From: Flavobacterium cheongpyeongense
GTDB lineage: Bacteria; Bacteroidota; Bacteroidia; Flavobacteriales; Flavobacteriaceae
Reading direction: 5' to 3'
Length of the DNA: 64,000 bases
Assembly (NCBI RefSeq): GCF_003202435.1
Contig: NZ_QJHK01000002.1
Coordinates: forward strand, 372,001-436,000
Shown here: one piece after another, positions 45,278-55,446 of the stretch
Position numbering within the stretch: the stretch's first letter is position 1
How the letters are laid out: each line of letters begins with the position of its first letter
Translations under genes and position numbers: made by a program
The notes under the pieces: generated by a model
The model's database searches: none
What the model was told of the DNA's origin: nothing
Seen by the model: only the letters and a program-made list of their open reading frames with translations

Positions 45278-46924
45278 TTAATTTATATACCCTGGATTTT
45301 GTTTCAATTTGCTATTTCTCTCTAACTGAACCTTCGGTATTGGAAGAATTGCTCTAAAATAGTCTTTAGGTTCTACACTGATGTCTCCTTTCTTTGAAAA
45401 CCAGGACTTTCTTGAATATACTCCAAATCGTATTAAATCTTGTTTTCTATGTGCTTCACCAACAAATTCCCAAGCTAATTCATCAAGGAAACCTCCGTAA
45501 GGAATATCTGCTCCTCCTTCGTAATTTGTAATTACTCCTGCTTTATAAGTACCGTATTTGTAGACACTTCCTCCTAACAGTTTCGCTCCGGTAACAGTTG
45601 CTTTGGCCGGATTAGTCTTTCTAAAATTTCTTTCTCTTACTTTTGTTACAATTTGTGCAGCACCGGCAGCATCTCCTGTTCTTAATAAACATTCGGCTTT
45701 AATCATCATAGCGTCGGCTAATCTGTAAAAAGGAACATCATTACTCAATTGTGCAATTTGACCTTTACCAATTTCATATTTAACCATTCTGTACCCTTCG
45801 TTAGATTCGCAGCCATTAACATCTGTCAAGTAATTAAGATACTCGAATTGTATCTTTTTACTTGAATCATTTGGATCAGTTATCATTATTGGTTCTCCTT
45901 TACTATCAAACTGTTTTCCTCCTAACCAGGAATCTTTTAATCTCTGATCATCAGGATCATAAGTATCTATAAATTGAGGTATTCCACCAGAACCATTCCA
46001 GGGTCCTCCGGCTAATTCATAAGTTACCTGACTTTCAGCTGCTAATGTTTTAAATGGCCAGTAACTTCCACCTGCTTTTTTTTGATCAAAAGGAATAGAA
46101 AATATCTGTTCTGAAGAAGATTGATTTTCTATTATGAAATTATCCAAATAATTAGTTGTCAAAGCAAACCCACCATTATTTATAACATCATTAACTTCAG
46201 CTAAAGCTTCGTTCCATTTTGGCGTTCCTATATAAACCTCAGCATTTAAATACAGTTTTGCCAAAGTCATCTCAGCAGCCCATTTTGTAACTTTTCCATA
46301 ATACTTAGGTTCTCTCTTATTATTATCATTTAGATAAGGTAAAGCTCCTTTTAGTTCACTTTCTACAAAATCATATACTTCTTTACCTGTATTTTGTTCT
46401 GGCAAATATCCTTTAGGTAAATCATATTTGGTTACAATAGGAACATTTCTAAAATTATCTAATAATAAATAATAATAAATAGCTCTTAAAGCTCTTAGTT
46501 CCTGAAAAACAGCTTCTTTATTTTCAAGTTCCGGTATTTGCTCTATCTGAAAAATAGCTTTGTTGACATTATTTACACCACCAAACAAATAAGCCCAATT
46601 CCCTTCTGCATGAGGTAGCGGAGCCTCATACGTGTGTTGGTGCATTGTAATGTAATAATCTCCCCAGCCAATACCGTTTCTTAATGGCGTTACTATTAAA
46701 TCTGATGATTCTTCGTATAAACAAAACGCCGCATCCCAGCCCCAATAAACCTCTCTTAATGAAGTATATGCTGGTGCCATAAGACTTGCTAAATCTTCTG
46801 CCTTAAATTTAGTTTCCTCACCAATTACTTTATCATAAACATTCTCATCTAAATTAGTGCATCCTGTTCCTAAAAGCAGTAAGCCCGAAGCAAGAATTTT
46901 ATATATTATATTTTTATTTTTCAT
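45278..46924 (-). CDS. RagB/SusD family nutrient-uptake lipoprotein
   Basis: The 548-residue product has a lipoprotein signal with Cys22 (LLLGTGC). The N-terminal TPR-like region (LRALRAIYYYLLLDNFRNVPIVTKYDLPKG, about 145-175) and C-terminal ELAWEFVGEAHRKQDLIRFG are SusD hallmarks. It would act as the surface lid of the SusC-like channel encoded 11 bp upstream. Its place next to peptidase and hydroxyproline genes suggests oligopeptide rather than glycan cargo, which is inference from context. Confidence 0.93.
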   Translation of the reverse strand: MKNKNIIYKILASGLLLLGTGCTNLDENVYDKVIGEETKFKAEDLASLMAPAYTSLREVYWGWDAAFCLYEESSDLIVTPLRNGIGWGDYYITMHQHTYEAPLPHAEGNWAYLFGGVNNVNKAIFQIEQIPELENKEAVFQELRALRAIYYYLLLDNFRNVPIVTKYDLPKGYLPEQNTGKEVYDFVESELKGALPYLNDNNKREPKYYGKVTKWAAEMTLAKLYLNAEVYIGTPKWNEALAEVNDVINNGGFALTTNYLDNFIIENQSSSEQIFSIPFDQKKAGGSYWPFKTLAAESQVTYELAGGPWNGSGGIPQFIDTYDPDDQRLKDSWLGGKQFDSKGEPIMITDPNDSSKKIQFEYLNYLTDVNGCESNEGYRMVKYEIGKGQIAQLSNDVPFYRLADAMMIKAECLLRTGDAAGAAQIVTKVRERNFRKTNPAKATVTGAKLLGGSVYKYGTYKAGVITNYEGGADIPYGGFLDELAWEFVGEAHRKQDLIRFGVYSRKSWFSKKGDISVEPKDYFRAILPIPKVQLERNSKLKQNPGYIN

Positions 46925-46935
46925 TTTGAATTAAT

Positions 46936-49900
46936 TTAAAAAGTTACATTTAATCCCAAAGTCATACCCGTTGTACTTGGATATTTATCCCTATTATCCA
47001 TTCCTTGAGACGTAGGGTCTTCTCTTTTTATCTCCGGATCTAAACCTTTGTATTTTGTAAACGTGGCTAAGTTATTCCCGGATACATACAATCGCATTGC
47101 ATTGATGAATTTAAACGGCTTAACATCAAAATTATAGGATAAAGTTATGTTGTCAACCTTTACATAATCTCCTTGTTCAATATAATAACTTACATAAGTT
47201 GGATTATAATTTAATACCGCCTTACCATACACTTTGTCAGATGCACTGGACAGCATATTATAATCAGTTTTAGAATTTCCATAAAACATACGTTGACTAT
47301 TTAGTATTTGAAAATCGAAAGCTCCTGTGAGCACCATACTTAAATCAAATTTTTTGTAGCTAAAAGTATTCGTCCAACCTGCATAATATTGCGGAATACC
47401 ATTTCCTAAATATTGCTTATTCGTATCATTGTACATAGAAGGATCAAGTGTTTTCCTTGTACCGTCCGGCAATTCAACAATCCATTGTCCATCATTAGTA
47501 ATATCTACCGATTTTAACCCCCAAAAATTACCTAATGATTGCCCAACTTCTAATCTATGAGTATCGAATGAAATAGGATCTCCAGTGTTTCCTCTATTTA
47601 TATAATCTCCTTCAATTTGATATAAATCATTAGAAAGACTTGTTAACTTATTTTTATTGTGTGAAAAAGTCATTGAGGAATTCCAAACAAAATTATCCGT
47701 TTTGACAGGAATTGTATTAAGAAGAATTTCGATACCTTTATTTTCCATTTTCCCAACATTGGCAATCGTCGAGTCATATATATTAGGAGGACTTGGCACA
47801 GCGTATGTCCATAACATATCAATTGTTTTTTTACTATACACATCAACACTTCCGCTAATTCTATTATTGAAAAATCCAAAATCAAGACCTATATTTACTT
47901 CTGATGTTTTCTCCCAACGCAAATCAGGATTAGGATTACTTACCGGTTCCAATCCTCTCACCCATTTTCCATCATTATAAAAATAGCCTTCATAATTGTA
48001 CAATGTCAGTGACATATAAGGATCATTAGGAATTACTCCTGTTACTCCATAACCTGCTCTTAATTTTAAAGTATTTACAGTTTCAACATCTTTTAAGAAA
48101 GACTCCTTATTAATACTCCATCCTGCAGAAACCGCAGGAAAATTTCCCCATTGGTAATTTGCACCAAATTTAGAAGAACCTTCTCTCCTGATACTAACTA
48201 ATAAATCGTATTTACTATTAAAGTTATAGTTAACTCTACCAAAGAATCCAATTAATGTATTATCATCTTTATAACTTCCCATCCCTGCTAATCCATCCGT
48301 CAAAGCATTTCCTGAACTCAAATTATTATAGGAAAAAGCATCGGTAGGAAAATCAGAATTACTGGCCGAAAATCCTTGATTTACGATATATTGATAACTA
48401 TAGCCTCCTAACACTGTAAACTCATGCTTATCTAAAATTTTATGGTATTTGGATGTTATCTCAACTAAATCACTATCCGTTGTAGCTGTATTCCTGGAAG
48501 CCACACCATTTCGGAAATTTATCGTATTTGAATAATGTTTTTTGGTTTCTGCATATCCGTTTAAAAATGTGTCTTTATTTTTTGAAAGTTGTGCCCCTAC
48601 ATCCCATCCTGGCAATAAATCAAGTGTCAGATTGGCTGTAAATCTTTGCCATGTCCTATTTCTATCTTCTATTGTTTCATTTATAATACCTACAGGATTA
48701 TAATATTGAAACTTACCTTTATCCGTATAATCTTCATCATAAGTCACTCCATCAGGCTCATAAACAGGAGCTGTAGGGTTTCTTATCATAGCCTGTCTGT
48801 AGGCATAAGCTACTGTTCCTTCTGAAAGTCCCATATTTTGGGTTCCGTTTAGTAAGTTCAAATTAAGTTTTAACTTATCATTGAACATACTATGATTAAC
48901 ATCAAATGAAAATCGATACTCTTTATTAAATGTATTATTAAAAACACCTGTTTCATCTATATAATTAAGATTCACAGTATAGTTTGTTTTAACATTTCCT
49001 CCTTTTAAAGCTAAATTATGATTTTGAGCAAATCCACTTCCTGAAATTTGATCCAACCAATTGGTATCAGCACCACCTTCTTCATAAGGTATTCTTAATC
49101 CTTGAGAGCGAAAATTTCTTTGTTGTGTGGCATCTAAAAAATCAGCCTTATTATAAAAATTATTTATTGTAGCAAATGTTGAATAGGTAATAGTGGGTGC
49201 GATGTCTTTGTTTACCGTTTTTGTGGTAATAAGAATAACCCCATTTGCACCTCTTGTTCCATAAATTGCTGCTGCAGAAGCATCTTTCAATATATCGATA
49301 GAAGCAATGTCATTTGGAGCAACGGTATTCATACCTCCCGGCACACCATTAATTAAGACCAAAGGACCAGCGTTTCCTTGTAAAGTAGAAACTCCACGCA
49401 ATGAAATATTAGATGATGCTGCCGGATCACCGGAACCATTACTAATAGTTAAACCCGCCACTTTACCTCTAATAAGATCCGAAGCATCTCTAATAGCACC
49501 TCTTGTAAAATTCTCCTCTTTTATACTGGCAATAGCGGTGGTAACCCTTGATTTTTTCTGGGTTCCGTATCCTACGACCACTACTTCATTTAATTCTTCT
49601 GTACTTTCTATCAGAATTATATTTAATGCAATCTGATTTGAAATAACAACTTCCTGGCTTTTAAATCCTACATAATCAAAAACGAGTTTAGTGTTCTGGT
49701 TTTTGATACTAATCTTAAAATTTCCATCAAAATCTGACACCGTACCTCCTGTCACATTTTTTTCCTTTATCGTCACTCCTGAGAGAGGTATACCATTAAC
49801 ATCTTTAACAGAGCCTTTAATCTCTTTTTGCGCAAAGGAGTTTAAAAAAGCTAAAAGAAATAGAATAGATAATACTATTTTATTCTTCCAAAATTTAACT

Positions 49901-49938
49901 CCTAAAATTCGCATTACTGAAGGTGTAATAAAATTCAT
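46936..49938 (-). CDS. SusC/RagA family TonB-linked outer-membrane channel
   Basis: A channel of 1000 residues: signal peptide to about residue 36 (LNSFAQ), CarboxypepD_reg-like domain (about 38-115, GSVKDVNGIPLSGVTIKEKN), plug (about 125-245) with VVVGYGTQKKSRVTTAI and DASAAAIYGTRGANGVILITT, then the barrel ending MTLGLNVTF. A second ATG at 49914 (MRILGV) is an equally good start. Together with the SusD-like protein it forms a pedal-bin importer. It is last in a long minus-strand series with peptidase and hydroxyproline genes. Confidence 0.95.
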   Translation of the reverse strand: MNFITPSVMRILGVKFWKNKIVLSILFLLAFLNSFAQKEIKGSVKDVNGIPLSGVTIKEKNVTGGTVSDFDGNFKISIKNQNTKLVFDYVGFKSQEVVISNQIALNIILIESTEELNEVVVVGYGTQKKSRVTTAIASIKEENFTRGAIRDASDLIRGKVAGLTISNGSGDPAASSNISLRGVSTLQGNAGPLVLINGVPGGMNTVAPNDIASIDILKDASAAAIYGTRGANGVILITTKTVNKDIAPTITYSTFATINNFYNKADFLDATQQRNFRSQGLRIPYEEGGADTNWLDQISGSGFAQNHNLALKGGNVKTNYTVNLNYIDETGVFNNTFNKEYRFSFDVNHSMFNDKLKLNLNLLNGTQNMGLSEGTVAYAYRQAMIRNPTAPVYEPDGVTYDEDYTDKGKFQYYNPVGIINETIEDRNRTWQRFTANLTLDLLPGWDVGAQLSKNKDTFLNGYAETKKHYSNTINFRNGVASRNTATTDSDLVEITSKYHKILDKHEFTVLGGYSYQYIVNQGFSASNSDFPTDAFSYNNLSSGNALTDGLAGMGSYKDDNTLIGFFGRVNYNFNSKYDLLVSIRREGSSKFGANYQWGNFPAVSAGWSINKESFLKDVETVNTLKLRAGYGVTGVIPNDPYMSLTLYNYEGYFYNDGKWVRGLEPVSNPNPDLRWEKTSEVNIGLDFGFFNNRISGSVDVYSKKTIDMLWTYAVPSPPNIYDSTIANVGKMENKGIEILLNTIPVKTDNFVWNSSMTFSHNKNKLTSLSNDLYQIEGDYINRGNTGDPISFDTHRLEVGQSLGNFWGLKSVDITNDGQWIVELPDGTRKTLDPSMYNDTNKQYLGNGIPQYYAGWTNTFSYKKFDLSMVLTGAFDFQILNSQRMFYGNSKTDYNMLSSASDKVYGKAVLNYNPTYVSYYIEQGDYVKVDNITLSYNFDVKPFKFINAMRLYVSGNNLATFTKYKGLDPEIKREDPTSQGMDNRDKYPSTTGMTLGLNVTF

Positions 49939-50412
49939 AGTTTTTTTGTTATTTGGTTATAGTTTAAAAATATTTTGCTTTGTTCATACATTAGTTAATA
50001 TATGTGGTTTCAACACTTGTAAATTTAAATGTTAATCATAACAGCAAAAGCTAACAATTTATCCGAAACCGATAATATATTATCCTATTATTAAATTTTT
50101 ACAAACAAAACTGAATAAATTAATAGCTATACAAAATTATAGCGTTAATTATCTGCGAAAAATAAGCCCTTAAAACCAATATGATATAAAGACCTCAACC
50201 AATTCAGGAAATAAAAAACAGGATGGTTTGAAGGTTATTATTAATTATCAGAAAATTTTGAACCTGCTAAAATAGTTATAACGCTTTGGGGTATTTAGTC
50301 TTTGATACTTTTTTGTTCCGTTTCTCTACACTAAAAAATAGAACTGATGTTTTTGAATAATTTCAGCCAACGGGCAATTATAATTGGTTTAGATCTAATC
50401 TGCAGTGATGTA

Positions 50413-50465
50413 AAATAAAAAGCCTCATGAACGTTTATTTTAATAAATTGTCATGAGGCTTTAAA
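50413..50465 (-). terminator. Terminator after the M61 peptidase gene
   Basis: Perfect 12-bp stem AAAGCCTCATGA (50419-50430) with TCATGAGGCTTT (50451-50462), 20-nt loop, with T residues downstream on the minus strand. It implies that the SusC/SusD genes have their own promoter in 49939-50412. Confidence 0.85.
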
Positions 50466-50520
50466 AAATTTTAAGTTAACATTCCTAAATAGAATCAGGA
50501 GAAATGTAAAATCATTGCTG

Positions 50521-52104
50521 CTAATTCTCCAGCCATGATTTTAATACTTCTTTTTGTGAATCATTTCGTGATTCTAAAAATTGGAAAGAATACTTTTTTG
50601 ATTTCGCTTCAGAATCAACATTTTTACTCAATCTTAAACCCGCATAAGATAAATACGAATCATAGTCAATCTCTTTAGTGGTATAAACGTATTCAAAAAC
50701 ATTGGCTAATGAAACACCGGCTGTATTTTCACAAGCTTGCTGAAATTCGGCATCTGTAAATCCGCGTTGCCTTTTTTTGTAATAATCCCAATATAAAAGC
50801 TGCATAACATCATCTAACGATTTTTTATTTTGTGTTGCCTTGCGAATGGCTAAATCAAGAATAAGCCCCACTGCAGGTCCTTTATCATAATAAGAAATAG
50901 CTTTATTAGCATTTTCTCCTTGCTTTCCAAAAGGGCCATCACTCCAGGTTTCATAACTAGACTGCGTTAATGACTGATACAACCTGCCTGGGCTATTCTC
51001 AAAAGCATTAATACTACTTTCGAAATTATTCAATAAAGCCTGATCCGTGATAAGTCCTGCTCTTTTTACAATTAAATATTCATAATAAACCGATAATCCT
51101 TCACTAACCCAAAGTAAATTTGTTCTGTTTCCTTTATCATAATCAAAAGGTCCCAGCTCAAAAGGTCTTATGCGTTTTACATTATAATGATGAAAATACT
51201 CGTGGGCTAAAAAATTCATCATAGTAGTCATACCTTCGGGATTATCTAATCCAGTTCCATCAAAACTTACTGTTGTATTATTCAAGTGTTCAATACCTCC
51301 CTGTCCTGGACCAATTCCTATAAACGTATATTGTTTATATGGAATATCGCCAATAATCGCAACTGCCGATTCTACTACTTTTTTTAAATTATTCATGAAA
51401 GTAATTTTATCAAAATTACCCAATTTATACCCCATAAAACGGTGTTCAATTCCATTCACTTTGAATGAAGGCAGTTCTTCTAAATCACCGATCAGTAAAG
51501 GACAATCGTATAAAATATCAAAATCTGGAGCTGTAAATTCATTCTCTTTTCCAGGAACCGGATCTAAACCTGTCGCTATTTTAAATCCTTTTTTAATTCC
51601 TGAAATTTTTACAGTAACAGGAATATTTATATGTTCATTTATATACAAAAACAAACTGCAAGGCACAAGATAAGCATGTGAAGCATCTAAATAACTGTTG
51701 GCTACAAACTGCTTATCGGCTTTTACATCATAACTCAATGTGAATGGTTCATTTTTTACCGCTTTTATCTGCCAGGTATTTTGATTTATTTTTTTTACAG
51801 CCAGGCTTTTGTTATTGCTTTTTGCTGCAAAATTTTCAACCATTTTACTGTAATTCATTATTTGATAATAACCTGGCATCCAGTTTGGCATTTTAAAATT
51901 AATTGTTTCTTCTTTCCATCCGGAACAATTGAGTTCTATATGAAAATAATGATTTTCAGGATTTGGCATTGAAACCGTATATTGCAATACAAGCCTGGAA
52001 GATTGACCCAAGGCAGAATTTTGCAAGGTTGCCAATATATTCAACAGTACGACAAAAAAGAATATTATGCTGTATTTTTTGTTTAAGAATACTATATATC
52101 TCAT
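50521..52104 (-). CDS. M61 family metallopeptidase (glycyl aminopeptidase type)
   Basis: This 527-residue protein has a signal peptide (residues 1-34). The zinc site HEYFHHYN is in MNFLAHEYFHHYNVKRIRPFELGPFDY (about 300-325), with the downstream glutamate in LWVSEGLSVYYEY. The N-terminal beta-sandwich (YTVSMPNPENHYFHIELNCSGW) is typical. It lacks the PDZ domain that often follows in M61 proteins, ending at residue 527 instead of about 600. It probably trims peptides in the periplasm to feed the hydroxyproline pathway. Confidence 0.9.
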   Translation of the reverse strand: MRYIVFLNKKYSIIFFFVVLLNILATLQNSALGQSSRLVLQYTVSMPNPENHYFHIELNCSGWKEETINFKMPNWMPGYYQIMNYSKMVENFAAKSNNKSLAVKKINQNTWQIKAVKNEPFTLSYDVKADKQFVANSYLDASHAYLVPCSLFLYINEHINIPVTVKISGIKKGFKIATGLDPVPGKENEFTAPDFDILYDCPLLIGDLEELPSFKVNGIEHRFMGYKLGNFDKITFMNNLKKVVESAVAIIGDIPYKQYTFIGIGPGQGGIEHLNNTTVSFDGTGLDNPEGMTTMMNFLAHEYFHHYNVKRIRPFELGPFDYDKGNRTNLLWVSEGLSVYYEYLIVKRAGLITDQALLNNFESSINAFENSPGRLYQSLTQSSYETWSDGPFGKQGENANKAISYYDKGPAVGLILDLAIRKATQNKKSLDDVMQLLYWDYYKKRQRGFTDAEFQQACENTAGVSLANVFEYVYTTKEIDYDSYLSYAGLRLSKNVDSEAKSKKYSFQFLESRNDSQKEVLKSWLEN

Positions 52105-52264
52105 AAATTATTTTGTTACTTCAAATTTTAAAAAAACTTCCTATTTAATTATTTTCAAACCAATTACACATCTAACGTCTTTATTTTCCTTTAAAAAAAC
52201 ATAAAGGCAACCTACTGAAATATTGGTCACCTTTGTGAATCAAACAACTATAACTAAAAATATC

Positions 52265-52423
52265 TTAATCTATATTTAAGTGGATATTGTACCTAACCTG
52301 TTTCTTTACACTTTTTTTTAAAATGTAAGGAATCGTAACTTTAGTATTTACTTCAATTTTTGGTTTCCAGAAATTATCTGGTAAATAGACATGGGTAAAA
52401 TCTACAGACTGAATAGGATAATC
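52265..52423 (-). pseudogene. Remnant of a GH127 (DUF1680) beta-L-arabinofuranosidase gene
   Basis: The minus-strand frame reads DYPIQSVDFTHVYLPDNFW and then KPKIEVNTKVTIPYILKK before decaying into a stop. This is the well-known N-terminal block of DUF1680/GH127 enzymes (PVxFTxVxLTDxFWxPRIExNxxVTIPY). Only about 50 of the usual 600-800 residues remain, with no start codon and no catalytic part. GH127 enzymes act on arabinofuranosyl-hydroxyproline glycans, so its presence among hydroxyproline genes is suggestive. Confidence 0.7.
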
Positions 52424-52524
52424 TTTTTTGACGAATACATCACACTGCTTATTTCTGTAAAAAGAGTTAGTCCTGTTAGTTTAATATTTGATATCCTTAT
52501 GGATTTTTTTTGATAAAATAGCAA

Positions 52525-53946
52525 CTACTTAGTTGGTTTATTTTTTCCTTTTACAAAATAATAGTAAATCGGAATTCCCAATAAAACGATTCCCAGCCCA
52601 GGCAAAGACGAATCGCTTTTGTACACCAATAACATAATGCAAATTGTAGAAGCTGCCAGTATATAAAAAAAAGGCAAAACAGGATATCCAATTGCTTTGT
52701 AAGATCTTGGCAGGTCTGGTTTTGTGATACGTAACCTAAAAATACCGGTAATGGTAAGAATATAAAAAATCAAAACTACAAAAATCACATAATCCAATAA
52801 CTCATTGTATTTACCACTCAGGCAAAGTACAGATGCCCATATACACTGAATCCACAATGCTTTTCCCGGCACACCATTTTTATTCAGTTTTTTTACCTGT
52901 TTAAAAAAGAGTCCGTCTTTGGCCATCGTTCGATACACCCTTGCCCCCGAAAGAATCAAACCATTGTTGCATCCAAAAGTAGAAATCATTAAAAATACGG
53001 CAATGATGTAAGTACCAGCGTCACCAAATATTTTCTGAGAAGCAACAACACCTACCCTGTCATTGGCAGCATGTGCAATTTCGTTTAAGGGTAAGACACA
53101 CAAATACATCAGATTTGTTGCTAAATAAATAAGCGTTACAATGAATGTTCCTAAAAACAAACTTCTTCCTATATTTTTAGAGGGGTCTTTAATTTCTGCT
53201 GCAATAAAAGTGACATTATTCCAGGAATCACTACTAAATAAACTCCCAACCAAACTTGCTGCTACTGCTCCCATTACGGCAATTCCGGAGTATGGGACTA
53301 AAGTATCCCCATCTAATTTACTGATTGCAAAACCGTTGCTCCAATTAGTCTTCCAGATATCCGCTTTTGCCGCTAAAATAAAACCAAAAATAATAAGTCC
53401 AAACAAAGCAATTAGTTTTGTCATCGTAAAAATAGTCTGAATTGTTTTTCCTTCTTTGACACCTCTTGTGTTAATATAAGTAAGCGAAACAACTAAAATA
53501 ATAGCGGTTAATTGTGCTGCCGATATTTGCAAAAAACCTAAATCTAAAATGATATTATTTTCACTCAATGCCGGAAAAACATAAGCAGCAAACTTACTAA
53601 AAGCGACACCTACTGCCGCAATAGATCCTGTCTGAATGACTGCAAAAAAACTCCAGCCATATAAAAAGCCTGTTAAGGAGTTAAAGGATTCTTTTAAATA
53701 AACATATTGACCACCTGCTTTAGGAAACATTGCGCTTAACTCTCCGTAGCTAAGTGCAGCTGTAATTGTTAAGAATCCTGTAATAAGCCAAATCAAAACT
53801 AATGCTCCGGCCGATCCTACATTACGAACAATATCAGCACTTACAATGAAGATTCCTGAGCCAATCATTGAACCAGCAACAATCATTGTAGCGTCTAATA
53901 AACCCAGCGACCGTTTAAATTTTTTTTTATTTGTTGTAGATTCCAT
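52525..53946 (-). CDS. APC family amino acid permease
   Basis: A permease of 473 residues with about 12 transmembrane helices. The N-terminal SLGLLDATMIVAGSMIGSGIFIVSADI is the APC substrate-binding GSGIF motif, and FPKAGGQYVYLKESF follows in helix 2. Closest in style to the LAT-like/SteT amino acid exchangers. It lies between the peptidase and catabolic genes on the same strand, so it probably imports hydroxyproline or proline-type amino acids across the inner membrane. The substrate is inferred. Confidence 0.88.
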   Translation of the reverse strand: MESTTNKKKFKRSLGLLDATMIVAGSMIGSGIFIVSADIVRNVGSAGALVLIWLITGFLTITAALSYGELSAMFPKAGGQYVYLKESFNSLTGFLYGWSFFAVIQTGSIAAVGVAFSKFAAYVFPALSENNIILDLGFLQISAAQLTAIILVVSLTYINTRGVKEGKTIQTIFTMTKLIALFGLIIFGFILAAKADIWKTNWSNGFAISKLDGDTLVPYSGIAVMGAVAASLVGSLFSSDSWNNVTFIAAEIKDPSKNIGRSLFLGTFIVTLIYLATNLMYLCVLPLNEIAHAANDRVGVVASQKIFGDAGTYIIAVFLMISTFGCNNGLILSGARVYRTMAKDGLFFKQVKKLNKNGVPGKALWIQCIWASVLCLSGKYNELLDYVIFVVLIFYILTITGIFRLRITKPDLPRSYKAIGYPVLPFFYILAASTICIMLLVYKSDSSLPGLGIVLLGIPIYYYFVKGKNKPTK

Positions 53947-54041
53947 TTTTTGGTTGGTTAATTTGGTTGTTTTTGTGGTTAATTATTTTTTTATATGAAA
54001 CAGAAAAATCCCTTTAAAAGGAACTACACTTTTAGCCTAAA

Positions 54042-55289
54042 TTAAAACCTTTCTGCCTCAAATGCTTTAATATCTATACTTGTAGGTACCTCGTTAATGA
54101 TTTCAGAAACTAATTTTCCGGTACCAGGCCCCAGACTCAGCCCCATCATAGAGTGTCCTGTTGCTACTACGACATTTTTATGTTTTTTAATTTTTCCAAT
54201 ATAAGGAACACCATCTGCTGAGCAGGGTCTGAATCCGCACCAGATTTTCTCATCTGCAGGTTTTTCAATTTGAAATTCGGGTAAAAATTGTTTAACCGAG
54301 TTTATCACTCCATTAATTCGCTCGTATTGAGGTTTGGCTGTCGTAGGAACAACCTCCATCGTTCCGCCAAATCTGATTTTATTTCCATCCATAGGCGTAA
54401 TGGCAACCCTGCCTTCGGCAAGAATCATAGGATGATTAAGTTTATACGGCGAATCTTCTAAGGTTAAGGAATATCCTCTTCCTGGCATCAATGAAATTTT
54501 AGCACCGGCTAACTCAGCAATTTCTTTAGACCAGGATCCGGTAGCAATAACAACATCATCAGCTGGATATGCATTTTCTTTAGTGATGACTTTTGTAACT
54601 ACACTATTATTTTTCTCAAACGATTGTACGCTTTCTCCATACTTAAACGCTACACCGTTTGCTAATAACATTTTTTTTAAACCGTCCATTAACCGATCCG
54701 GATAAACATGAGCATCACAATCATATTTTACAGCTCCAATCGCATTTATATTTGTTTGTGGCTCAAGATCTTGTAATTCCTGATAGTTCAACAAACTTAC
54801 ATCGAGCCCCAGTTGTTTAGCTTTCTCAACGGTATGATGGGCGTGATGGGCGACAGCTTCTGTCTGAAAAACTTCTAACATTCCTTTGTGCTCATAGGCA
54901 AAATTAAAATCAGGGATTTTAGTCCATTTTTCAAATTCATGCTGGCTTAATAAAGAAATATCCCGAAGCGGAATTGCCGATTTAAGCACATTTTTGTTTG
55001 TAGCACTTCTTGCAAAATTGAATCCCCAATCAATTAAATCTTTGTTTAAAGAAGGTTTTACATAAAATGGACTTTGCGAATTGAACATCCATTTAAATCC
55101 CTGCCAGATAATACCGGGAGCAGCCAACGGAATAAAATGGCTTGGACAAACATAACCGGCATTGCCGTAAGAACAATTGTCTTTAAAATTATCTTTATCT
55201 ATAACCGTTACTTTACAACCACTTTGCTGTAAATAAAAAGCAGAACTAAGTCCAATTATTCCACCACCTATTACTACTACGTTTTTCAT
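54042..55289 (-). CDS. FAD-dependent D-hydroxyproline (D-amino acid) dehydrogenase
   Basis: A DadA-like oxidoreductase of 415 residues. The FAD-binding Rossmann motif is VVVIGGGIIGLSSAF (residues 3-17), with NAGYVCPSHFIPLAAPG (about 44-60) and the C-terminal GHSMMGLSLGPGTGKLVSEI typical of D-amino acid dehydrogenases. In this setting it should oxidise cis-4-hydroxy-D-proline to 1-pyrroline-4-hydroxy-2-carboxylate and pass electrons to the respiratory chain. The family also includes enzymes for D-alanine and other D-amino acids; specificity is assigned from the neighbouring epimerase, deaminase and dehydrogenase. Confidence 0.88.
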   Translation of the reverse strand: MKNVVVIGGGIIGLSSAFYLQQSGCKVTVIDKDNFKDNCSYGNAGYVCPSHFIPLAAPGIIWQGFKWMFNSQSPFYVKPSLNKDLIDWGFNFARSATNKNVLKSAIPLRDISLLSQHEFEKWTKIPDFNFAYEHKGMLEVFQTEAVAHHAHHTVEKAKQLGLDVSLLNYQELQDLEPQTNINAIGAVKYDCDAHVYPDRLMDGLKKMLLANGVAFKYGESVQSFEKNNSVVTKVITKENAYPADDVVIATGSWSKEIAELAGAKISLMPGRGYSLTLEDSPYKLNHPMILAEGRVAITPMDGNKIRFGGTMEVVPTTAKPQYERINGVINSVKQFLPEFQIEKPADEKIWCGFRPCSADGVPYIGKIKKHKNVVVATGHSMMGLSLGPGTGKLVSEIINEVPTSIDIKAFEAERF

Positions 55290-55446
55290 ATGTAGATATT
55301 TATTGTTTTTTAATGGAGCTATCCAATTTGCATAGCTCTTATTGGTATTTTATCTCATCAGACAATATTCTTTTGTATTCAATATTTTCAATGGAACCCC
55401 ACTTTTGAATCGTGCTCATTTGATACAAAAATTGTGTATGAACGTA

